This document shows, piece after piece, positions 36,107 to 43,320 of a stretch of 64,000 nucleotides of DNA. The notes below the pieces were generated by a model. That model worked only from the letters and a program-made list of their open reading frames with translations, searched no databases and was not told where the DNA came from. The position numbers and the translations under genes are program-made. Positions within the stretch are counted from its first letter, which is position 1; the number at the start of each line of letters is the position of its first letter. The stretch comes from Sphaerisporangium album (GTDB lineage Bacteria > Actinomycetota > Actinomycetes > Streptosporangiales > Streptosporangiaceae): NCBI RefSeq assembly GCF_003323745.1, contig NZ_QOIL01000013.1:168794-232793 (forward strand). Reading direction: 5' to 3'.

Positions 36107-36745
36107 TCAGGCCCCGGCGGCCGGGCGCCGAGGCGCGCAGTCCAGCACATGCTGCTTGACCAGCTCGCCCACGCGCGGATCCCGCCGCCGGAAGGCCTCG
36201 ACCACAGCCTCGTGCTCCTCCGCGTACGACTGCTGGTGGGTGCCCAGCCAGCGGATGGACAGCGCCGTCCACACCTCGATGCCGAGCGACTCCCAGGTGT
36301 GCAGCAGCACGGCGTTCCCCGACGCGCGCACCAGCTCCCGGTGGAAGGCGACCGTGTGGCGCACCTGGGCCTCGGCATCGCTCGTGCGGTCGGCCTCGTA
36401 CAGCGCGGCTACCTCGGGCTCCAGGACCGAGACGTCCTCGCCCAGCCGGGGCGCGGCCAGCTCGGCCGCGATCTGCTCCAGCCCCGCCCGCACCGGATAG
36501 ATCTCCTCCAGGTCGGCCACGGTGAGACCCCGCACCCGGACGCCCTTGTTCGGCGCCGACTCGATCAGCCGCAGGGCCTCCAGCTCCCGCAGCGCCTCCC
36601 GGACCGGCGTCTGGCTGACCTCCAGTTCCACGGCGATCCGCCGCTCCACGATGCGCTCGCCCGGCTTCCAGCGCCCGCTGACGATCCCCTCCACGATGTA
36701 CTCGCGGATCTGCTCGCGCAGCGAATGGACGACGGGCGAGGCCAT
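36107..36745 (-). CDS. GntR-family regulator, FCD subfamily
   Basis: Regulator of 212 aa. The winged helix covers residues 5-70 (LREQIREYIVEGIVSGRWKP, VSQTPVREALRELEALRLI); the helical FCD ligand-binding domain follows, with the metal/ligand His at AFHRELVRASGN. The ATG at 36745 has GAGGAG six nt upstream; the frame extends to 36970 but lacks domain content there. It sits upstream of aceE on the same strand, separated by 229 nt containing a palindrome. It may sense pyruvate, lactate or a related acid, as PdhR/LldR relatives do (inference). Confidence 0.88.
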   Translation of the reverse strand: MASPVVHSLREQIREYIVEGIVSGRWKPGERIVERRIAVELEVSQTPVREALRELEALRLIESAPNKGVRVRGLTVADLEEIYPVRAGLEQIAAELAAPRLGEDVSVLEPEVAALYEADRTSDAEAQVRHTVAFHRELVRASGNAVLLHTWESLGIEVWTALSIRWLGTHQQSYAEEHEAVVEAFRRRDPRVGELVKQHVLDCAPRRPAAGA

Positions 36746-37114
36746 GGGCGCTCCTCGGAAGATCTGCTCCTGCCCGGCCCACGCGGCCGGTCCCCGCGCC
36801 GCGACGCCGGCGTCCGCACCGGCGGACCCGGCGAGGACGTTCGGTGAGCGGTCATCTGACATCGAGCCTAGTACCACCCGCTCGCTCGTCCCGGCGCGTG
36901 GACACGGCGTCCCCGGCCGGACCGCACGGCCGTCAGGGCCCTCCGCTCCCGAAGCTGACCCCAGCCCCAAAGTAGGTTCGGGGCCCGCTAAGGGTGTCGG
37001 CGAAGTGGCGGGTGAGGATGGCGCTGATCGCGTCCAGGGCGGTGCGCAGGGCGTACCGGTCGGCAGTGGTCAGGTCGGACAGGTCCAGCGCGGGGGCGGG
37101 CTAGTGTGGGGTGG

Positions 37115-38416
37115 ATGTATGAGACCGGTGAGATCGGGGGGTGGCTGCGGGAGCGGCTGCCGGGGCTGGCGTACGAGCACGGGGTGCCAGGGGTCGTGGT
37201 GGCCGTCGACGCCGGCGGGGAACTGGTCCAGGAGGCGGCCGGGGTTCTGAGCACCGGGACCGGGGTCGAAGCGACGGTCGACTCGGTGTTCCAGATCGGG
37301 TCGATCACCAAGGTGCTGACCGCGACTTTGGTGGTGCGGCTGGCGGGGGAGGGGAAGGTCGACCTCGACGCCCCGGTGGGTGAGTACCTGCCCGGGTTTC
37401 GGGCGGGGTTCCCGGAGGTGACCGTCCGGCAGCTGCTGTGCCACACCGCGGGGTTCGAGGGAGACGTCTTCACCGACACCGGCAAGGGCGACGAGTGCCT
37501 GGCCAGGTACGTCGACCTGCTGGCCGCGGTGCCGCAGATCTTCAAGCCGGGCGAGATGTTCTCCTACAACAACGCCGGCTTCTGCGTGCTGGGGCGGATC
37601 GCCGAGGTCGTGCACGGCCGGCCGTTCGACGCGTGCCTGAGAGACCACCTGTTCACACCGCTGGGCATGACGCACGCGGCGAACGACCCGTACGAGGCGA
37701 TCCTGCACCGGGCGGCCGTGGGGCACGTCGGAGGCCGGCCGAGCCCGATATGGGCGATGGCGCGGTCGAACGCCCCTGCCGGGTCGATGCTGGCGATGAC
37801 GGCACGGGACCTGCTGGCCTTCGCCCGGATGCACCTGGCCGACCCGAGCCTGCGCGCCATGCTCGAACCGCAGGTCACGCTGCCGGACATCGAGTGGGGG
37901 ACGGCGTGGGGCCTCGGCTGGGCGCTCAACGACCTGCCCGGCGGTCTCGTCTTCGGCCATGACGGCAACACGATCGGTCAGTCGGCGATCCTGCGGGTCG
38001 ACCCCGGACGCGACGTGACCCTGGCGATCCTCACCAACGGGGGGAACCCGAAACCGTTGATGAGGGAGATCACCGGCCGGGTGCTGGAGCTGCCCAGGGA
38101 ACCCGTCCCGAATCCGGCGGCGCGCGTGAACCCCGGACGCCAGGCCGGCACCTACCTGTCGGCCACGAGCCGGACCACGGTCACCGGGGACGAGCAAGGA
38201 CGGCTGTGGCTGGAGCGGGTCCCGCTGGGGATCGCGGCGGAAATCGGCGACCAGCCGTTCCGGACCGAATTGGCCGGCTGGCGCGACGACGTGCTGCTGC
38301 CCGTCGAACCCGGGCACGGTCCGGTGGCGTTCCTGGGCGACGACGGGACCGGTAAGGCGCTCTACCTGCACACGGGGCGGGCGGACGTTCGTGCGGCGGG
38401 ACGAACCGGGGCCTGA
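37115..38416 (+). CDS. Serine hydrolase, class C beta-lactamase / esterase fold
   Basis: Protein of 433 aa. Catalytic motifs of the class C beta-lactamase/DD-peptidase fold: SxxK at Ser63-Ile-Thr-Lys66 (FQIGSITKVLT), YNN (MFSYNNAGFCVLG), and FGHDGNTIG in place of KTG. An HxG third motif is typical of esterase-type members (EstB, beta-lactamase-related). There is no obvious signal peptide, so it is probably cytoplasmic. A C-terminal domain of about 90 residues (GTYLSATSRTTVTGDE) resembles the DUF3471-like extension. A GTG at 37106 is an alternative start. The substrate is unknown. Confidence 0.88.
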   Translation: MYETGEIGGWLRERLPGLAYEHGVPGVVVAVDAGGELVQEAAGVLSTGTGVEATVDSVFQIGSITKVLTATLVVRLAGEGKVDLDAPVGEYLPGFRAGFPEVTVRQLLCHTAGFEGDVFTDTGKGDECLARYVDLLAAVPQIFKPGEMFSYNNAGFCVLGRIAEVVHGRPFDACLRDHLFTPLGMTHAANDPYEAILHRAAVGHVGGRPSPIWAMARSNAPAGSMLAMTARDLLAFARMHLADPSLRAMLEPQVTLPDIEWGTAWGLGWALNDLPGGLVFGHDGNTIGQSAILRVDPGRDVTLAILTNGGNPKPLMREITGRVLELPREPVPNPAARVNPGRQAGTYLSATSRTTVTGDEQGRLWLERVPLGIAAEIGDQPFRTELAGWRDDVLLPVEPGHGPVAFLGDDGTGKALYLHTGRADVRAAGRTGA

Positions 38417-38519
38417 ACATTCGCCGGGCCGGACGAACACCGTGGGAAGCGGCGCCCCACTATGTTATTTGCCTTCTGTCTGGGCGCTCGGCTACATCGC
38501 GCTGTTCCCTTTGCGGCCG

Positions 38520-38855
38520 TCAGTTCGAGGTGGGCTCTTCCTGGTGGGTTACAGCCGCACTCGTTCTGCGTCCGCGTGCGATCAACCAGAGGAGCCACGC
38601 TTGGAACAGCCCTGCGGCCGGGAACAGCCAATAGGCCACCTGGGGGAGCGCGGTGAGTGGCAGCAGCATGAGGAGCTGCGAGGTCGGCAAGGTGACCGCG
38701 AACATCACAATGGCCTCCAGGCCTTGGCTGCCTGGTTGGCGGGTACTGATTTCGACGTAGAGGGTCGCGGCGATGACGACCAGTGCATAGGAGCCAGCGA
38801 TGGCCAAGGCGAAGGTGCCCCGGTCGTAGCGGCCAACAGCCTGAATAAAACGCAT
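38520..38855 (-). CDS. Small three-TM membrane protein
   Basis: Protein of 111 aa with three hydrophobic segments (about residues 16-36, 47-70 and 72-93) and a charged C-terminus (RGRRTSAAVTHQEEPTSN). Size and helix pattern resemble small actinomycete membrane proteins of the SCO4225 kind, but there is no diagnostic motif. Lower GC third positions than the neighbours suggest acquired or relaxed sequence. The function is unknown. Confidence 0.5.
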   Translation of the reverse strand: MRFIQAVGRYDRGTFALAIAGSYALVVIAATLYVEISTRQPGSQGLEAIVMFAVTLPTSQLLMLLPLTALPQVAYWLFPAAGLFQAWLLWLIARGRRTSAAVTHQEEPTSN

Positions 38856-39357
38856 GGACCTGAGTTTGCGGCATATCCCGTCTTCGCGTTCAGTCCTGAA
38901 CAGATCTTTCTCCCTCGCTGGCTACAGCAAGGGGGGACAGGTACATCGCCGTTCTCGCCGAGCATCCCTTTGACCAGGGTGTTGCCTCTTTCCAGGCATA
39001 CTTCTCCCCCCCGGGCCGCCCGTGCTTAACATGCCAGCCGGAACGACGGTTTAGGTCCTGCCATTTCGGTCGGGCGTCATGCAGGGCCGGTCACGGGCAT
39101 CCGCAGACGGGGCGTAATGCCTAGATGGCCTTGCACCGGCCCCGCACATACCTGGCGTAGCCAGGCGGCGCGATGTACGTGGTTTCCACGATGGCCGAGC
39201 TCGGATGCTAGTGATAAAGAGCCATGAATCCTTTCGCTTTTCCCTTTCCGCGTCTCGCTCAAACCTATGGAATCAGCCTTTTAGCAGGGGTTTCGAAGGT
39301 GCTGTGATCTAGGACACATAAAGGCCGTTCTCATGTCGCCGCGCACAGTGATCTTGC
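38856..39357. other. Low-coding, comparatively AT-rich stretch
   Basis: No supported gene. GC content is clearly lower than in neighbours, especially 39195-39340, and short frames on both strands lack homology I can recognise. With the transposase fragment that follows it looks like the decayed interior of an insertion. Confidence 0.4.
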
Positions 39358-39414
39358 CTAATCAAACGCTCGATAGGCCGCGATCAGTTCCTCCGGCTCC
39401 CACTCTCGACGCAT
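39358..39414 (-). pseudogene. N-terminal stub of a DUF4158 Tn3-family transposase
   Basis: ATG at 39414 begins MRREWEPEELIAAYRAFD and then stops. The first 12 residues match the start of actinomycete Tn3-type transposases with DUF4158 (MRREWE.EDLI). After that the sequence diverges and terminates. It is a short remnant left by excision or deletion. Confidence 0.5.
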
Positions 39415-39797
39415 ACCCACCGCTCCCTCCGCCCGACCGACCCCCGAGAACAGGGCAACACGATCAAACGGGAAACACCCCCTACGCCCCGGTACACGCG
39501 ATTCGTGACGACCACGAACCGCAACCGTGATCTAGCTCATCGCTACTTTGGGGCTGGGGTCAGCTTCGGGAGCGGAGGGCCGTCAGGGACGGGGGCGGCG
39601 GACGATGGGGACGGCCTGGCCGCGGCGCCCGGCCTCGGCGCGCAGGCGCTTGCGGAGCTGCCTGTCATGCCCGAGGAACAACCGGCGCCTCTAACGGCCC
39701 GGGGAGGGTCCAGTCGTTCAGTGCCCGCTCGACCCGTACGCGCAGCAGCGTCAGCCACTCACGCTTGACCTGCGCTCTTTCCTCCGGACACGCCAGG

Positions 39798-39868
39798 TGG
39801 TGCCAAGCATGGCACCATGCTGAGCCAACATGGCTTGTGTATGTGCCATCGATGTGCCACAGTGGCAC
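39798..39868. promoter_or_regulatory. TGGTGCCA operator array before the RHH gene
   Basis: Site 1 (39798-39817) has TGGTGCCA and TGGCACCA arms 4 nt apart. Site 2 (39854-39868) is GTGCCAC-A-GTGGCAC, ending one base before the start codon. A half-site TGTGCCAT lies at 39843. The spacing suits cooperative binding by a ribbon-helix-helix protein, most simply the product of the next gene. Confidence 0.7.
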
Positions 39869-39869
39869 C

Positions 39870-40403
39870 ATGGACTTGACCACGTATGTGAGCAACCTCG
39901 GACGTGAGTTCGCCACGCTTGCCGAAGCCGGCGGTGAGGAGGCGCGTGCGCTGGTCGAGCGCCTGACCGGGTCGCTCGAGTCGGCGATCCGGATGACGCT
40001 GCTGGACGCGCTGTCGGCCGCCGCCGACGAGATCACTCGGGACCTGGCTCCGGGTTCGGTGGAACTGCGCCTGCGCGGACGCGATCCGAACTTCGTCGTG
40101 ACCTCGCCACCCGCCGAGCCGCTCCAGCTTGCGGCCGAGGACGCTGCGGCGACCGTTGACGGCACGCCGGACAGCGAGCTGCTGATCGCCGAAGACGGCC
40201 CTGTCGCGCGGATCAACGTACGCCTGCCCGAGCAGCTCAAGGCCGCGATCGAGGAGGCCGCGGCCAAGGAGGGGCGCTCGGTCAACGCCTGGCTGGTCCG
40301 GGCGGCCGCCGCCGCCCTGCAGCGATCCGATCGCGATCAGCGTCTCGAGCAACGCGGCAGCGGCAAACGGGCCAAGCAGGGCTTCACCGGCTGGGTGCGC
40401 TAG
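39870..40403 (+). CDS. HicB-like ribbon-helix-helix protein (autoregulator candidate)
   Basis: Protein of 177 aa. A helical N-terminal part (YVSNLGREFATLAEAGGEEA) and a middle beta segment precede a C-terminal RHH domain: ARINVRLPEQLKAAIEEAAA, then KEGRSVNAWLVRAAAAAL, as in HicB/Arc repressors. The start codon abuts an operator half-site and has no ribosome-binding site, so the transcript may be leaderless. No HicA toxin is adjacent; instead DUF4097 and ABC genes follow on the same strand (77 nt, then 31 nt, then overlap), an arrangement I know from other actinomycetes. It probably represses this operon. Confidence 0.8.
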   Translation: MDLTTYVSNLGREFATLAEAGGEEARALVERLTGSLESAIRMTLLDALSAAADEITRDLAPGSVELRLRGRDPNFVVTSPPAEPLQLAAEDAAATVDGTPDSELLIAEDGPVARINVRLPEQLKAAIEEAAAKEGRSVNAWLVRAAAAALQRSDRDQRLEQRGSGKRAKQGFTGWVR

Positions 40404-40479
40404 CCGCACCGCACGCCTTCCTCATACCACGTCCCCGACCTGCGGGGACGGCTCACCTACCCACGATGCGGGGACGACC

Positions 40480-41325
40480 ATGCCAAATTACGAGACGCCC
40501 GAACCGATTTCCGTCACCCTCGAACTCGGCGTCGGCGAGGTGCGGATCGCCGCGAGCGACCGGACCGACACCGTCGTCGAGGTCCGCCCGAGCGACGAAG
40601 CGGACGAGTCCGACGTGAAAGCCGCTCAGCAGGTCCGTGTCGACTACGCCAACGGCATGCTCCGGGTCACCGGTCCGAAGGCGCGCGCTTTCGACTTCTC
40701 CCGCAAGACCAGGTCGGTCGACGTGTCCATAGAACTGCCCAGCGGCTCCCAGGTGTCCGCCGAGACGCAGGCGGGCGACTTCCGCTGTGCCGGTCGGCTC
40801 GGGGAGTGCAGGCTCAAGACCTCCGCCGGGAACTTCTGGCTCGAACGAACCGGCCCGCTGCGCCTGGACACGTCGGCCGGTCACGTCACCGCCGACGGCA
40901 TCACGGGCAACGCCGAGATCTCCACCGGCTCCGGCAAGGTCCGGATCGGCGAGGTCCAGGGCACCGCGGTGGTCAAGAACTCCAACGGCGCCACCACGAT
41001 CGACGCGGTCACCGGCGACGTGCGGGTGCGCGCGGCCAACGGCGACATCCACGTCGAGCGGGCCGGCGCCGGCGTTGACGCGAAGACGTCCAACGGCAGC
41101 ATCCGCCTCGGCGAGGTGGTCCGCGGTTCGGTCGTCCTCGGGACCGGCACGGGCGACCTGGAGATCGGCATCGCCGAGGGCACCGCCGCCTGGCTGGCGG
41201 TGGACACCGGATTCGGGCACGTGCGCAACCTGCTGGAGAACGCCACCCGGCCCGAAGAGGCCGATGAGACCGTCGAGGTGCGCGGCCACACCTCCTACGG
41301 CGACATCACCATCCACCGCTCCTGA
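40480..41325 (+). CDS. DUF4097-family beta-strand repeat protein
   Basis: Protein of 281 aa made of short beta repeats typical of DUF4097/putative adhesin: ISVTLELGVGEVRIAASDRT, then VKNSNGATTIDAVTGDVRVR, AANGDIHVERAGAG and KTSNGSIRLGEVVRG. No signal peptide, so it is apparently cytosolic. In DUF4097 proteins the repeats form a beta solenoid. Its function with the ABC exporter is unknown; it may be a sensor or scaffold. It lies 77 nt after the RHH gene and 31 nt before the ATPase gene. Confidence 0.85.
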   Translation: MPNYETPEPISVTLELGVGEVRIAASDRTDTVVEVRPSDEADESDVKAAQQVRVDYANGMLRVTGPKARAFDFSRKTRSVDVSIELPSGSQVSAETQAGDFRCAGRLGECRLKTSAGNFWLERTGPLRLDTSAGHVTADGITGNAEISTGSGKVRIGEVQGTAVVKNSNGATTIDAVTGDVRVRAANGDIHVERAGAGVDAKTSNGSIRLGEVVRGSVVLGTGTGDLEIGIAEGTAAWLAVDTGFGHVRNLLENATRPEEADETVEVRGHTSYGDITIHRS

Positions 41326-41355
41326 TCCACTTCTGGCCCTGGAGAAAGGCAAACC

Positions 41356-42315
41356 ATGACCATCAAGCAATCCCGACCGGCGATCGCCGCGACCGGGCTG
41401 CGGAAGTCGTTCGGCGACCAGGTCGTGCTCGACGGTCTCGATCTGAACGTGCAACCGGGGACGGTCTTCTCGCTGCTCGGCGCGAACGGCGCCGGGAAGA
41501 CCACCACGGTCAAGATCCTGTCCACTTTGATCAGTGCCGACGCCGGTGACGTCCAGGTCGCCGGGCACGACCTCGCCCGCGAACCGGACGCGGTGCGCGC
41601 CGCGATCGGTGTCACCGGTCAGTTCTCCGCGGTGGACAACCTGCTCACCGGCGAGGAGAACCTGCTGCTGATGGCGGATCTGCACCACCTCGCCCGGGAC
41701 GAAGGCCGGCGGCGCGCCACCCGGCTGCTCGAACAGTTCGACCTGACCGAGGCGGGCGGGAAGCCGGCATCGACCTACTCCGGGGGCATGCGGCGGCGGC
41801 TCGACCTGGCGATGACCCTGGTCGGCAGCCCCCGAGTGATCTTCCTCGACGAGCCGACCACCGGACTGGACCCGCGCAGCCGCCGGAACATGTGGCAGAT
41901 CGTCCGGGACCTGGTGGCCGGCGGCGTCACCATCTTCCTGACCACGCAGTACCTGGAGGAAGCCGACGAACTGGCCGACCGGATCGCGGTCCTCGACCAT
42001 GGCCGGGTGGTCGCCGAGGGAACCGCGGAGGAACTGAAGCGCCGCATCCCCGGTGGACACGTTCGCCTGCGGTTCGCCGACCCGCAGGGCCTCGACGCGG
42101 CCATGCGCGTGCTGGGCCAGGCCTCGCGCGACAACGACGCGCTCGCCCTGCGCGTGCCCAGCGATGGCAGCCTGCGCTCGCTGAAGACCCTGATCGGCCG
42201 GCTCGACGACCTGGCCATCGAGGTCGACGAGCTGTCCGTGCACACCCCCGATCTCGACGACGTCTTCCTCGCCCTCACCGGCGACTCCACCAACGAGAAG
42301 GTGACCCCTCGATGA
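41356..42315 (+). CDS. ABC transporter ATPase, DrrA-type drug exporter
   Basis: Protein of 319 aa: Walker A GANGAGKTT, signature YSGGMRRRLD, Walker B VIFLDEPTTGLDPR and H-loop in TTQYLEEADELADR. The C-terminal extension (EVDELSVHTPDLDDVFLALT) is the daunorubicin-type DrrA C-terminal domain. It pairs with the permease that overlaps it by 4 nt. The family exports anthracyclines and other hydrophobic drugs, or lipids. Confidence 0.93.
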   Translation: MTIKQSRPAIAATGLRKSFGDQVVLDGLDLNVQPGTVFSLLGANGAGKTTTVKILSTLISADAGDVQVAGHDLAREPDAVRAAIGVTGQFSAVDNLLTGEENLLLMADLHHLARDEGRRRATRLLEQFDLTEAGGKPASTYSGGMRRRLDLAMTLVGSPRVIFLDEPTTGLDPRSRRNMWQIVRDLVAGGVTIFLTTQYLEEADELADRIAVLDHGRVVAEGTAEELKRRIPGGHVRLRFADPQGLDAAMRVLGQASRDNDALALRVPSDGSLRSLKTLIGRLDDLAIEVDELSVHTPDLDDVFLALTGDSTNEKVTPR

Positions 42316-43151
42316 GCACCCGCGCCCTCACCGGCCCGGCTCCGGCCGGCCTCCGTTTCCATCCGCTACGCGACTCGGCGACGATGCTGCGCCGCAACCT
42401 CAAGCGCATGCTGCGCTACCCGTCGATGACCGTGACGCTCGTCGGGATGCCCGTCGTCTTCCTGCTGCTGTTCGTCTACGTGCTCGGCGGCACGCTGGGC
42501 GCCGGGCTCGGCGGGCCGGTCCCCGGCGGCGGGGCGGGCGGGCGCGCCGCGTACGCCAACTACGTGGCGCCCGCGATCATCCTGATGACCGTGACGGCCA
42601 CGGTCCAGGGGACCGCGATCTCGATCGCCATGGACATGACCGAAGGCATCATCACCCGGTTTCGCACCATGCACATCGCCCGCGTCTCGGTACTGACCGG
42701 ACACGTCCTGGGCAGCCTGATCCAGGCGGTGTTCAGCCTGGCGGTCGTGATCGGCGTGGCGTTGCTGGTCGGCTTCCGGCCCACCGCCGGGCTGGGCGCG
42801 TGGCTGGCCACGGCCGGTTTCCTGGTGGCGGTGACCTTCGCACTCATCTGGTTGTCGGTCGCGCTCGGCCAGGTGAGCAAGAGCGTCGAGACCGCGAGCA
42901 ACCTGCCCATGCCGCTTGTCCTGCTGCCCTTCCTCGGCAGCGGGTTCGTCCCCACCGACTCCATGCCGGCCGGTCTGCGCTGGTTCGCCGAGTACCAGCC
43001 GTTCACGCCGATCATCGAAACCCTGCGCGGCCTGCTGACGGACAAGCCGATCGGGAACAACGCGTGGATCGCGCTCGCCTGGTGCGCCGTCATCGCGCTG
43101 GGAGGATACCTCTGGTCGAAACGACTGTTCAACCGCGAATCCTCCCACTGA
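42312..43151 (+). CDS. ABC-2 type permease, DrrB-type
   Basis: Protein of 279 aa with six predicted membrane helices: MTVTLVGMPVVFLLLFVYVL, AIILMTVTATVQGTAISIAM, then VFSLAVVIGVALLVGF and LPFLGSGFVPTDSMP before the last helix. The ATG at 42312 overlaps the ATPase stop by 4 nt. The DrrB family forms the exporter with the preceding ATPase. The operon ends here, followed by a gap to a convergent regulator. Confidence 0.92.
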   Translation: MSTRALTGPAPAGLRFHPLRDSATMLRRNLKRMLRYPSMTVTLVGMPVVFLLLFVYVLGGTLGAGLGGPVPGGGAGGRAAYANYVAPAIILMTVTATVQGTAISIAMDMTEGIITRFRTMHIARVSVLTGHVLGSLIQAVFSLAVVIGVALLVGFRPTAGLGAWLATAGFLVAVTFALIWLSVALGQVSKSVETASNLPMPLVLLPFLGSGFVPTDSMPAGLRWFAEYQPFTPIIETLRGLLTDKPIGNNAWIALAWCAVIALGGYLWSKRLFNRESSH

Positions 43152-43320
43152 GAGGAGCTTGTGACGTCGCTCGAATCGCCGACCCGCCGGGTGCTCGCGT
43201 GACGGAGCCGCCCCTGGCGCGTCCCGCGGGCGTGACCGACGATCATGCACTGCTGCGTCAGGAATCCCGGATGTCAGAGGTCTTCGACGGCATCGGCCAC
43301 CTGCGCGTCCAGGCTGGTCA

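Noticed and set aside
36985-37100. Minus-strand segment reading DLSDLTTADRYALRTALDAI
   Set aside because: Looks protein-like, possibly a gene tail, but has no start, family or neighbour to support it.
39665-39790. Minus-strand tail reading VKREWLTLLRVRVERALNDW
   Set aside because: Plausible coding composition but no family recognised, and it is antisense to the operator region of the RHH gene.
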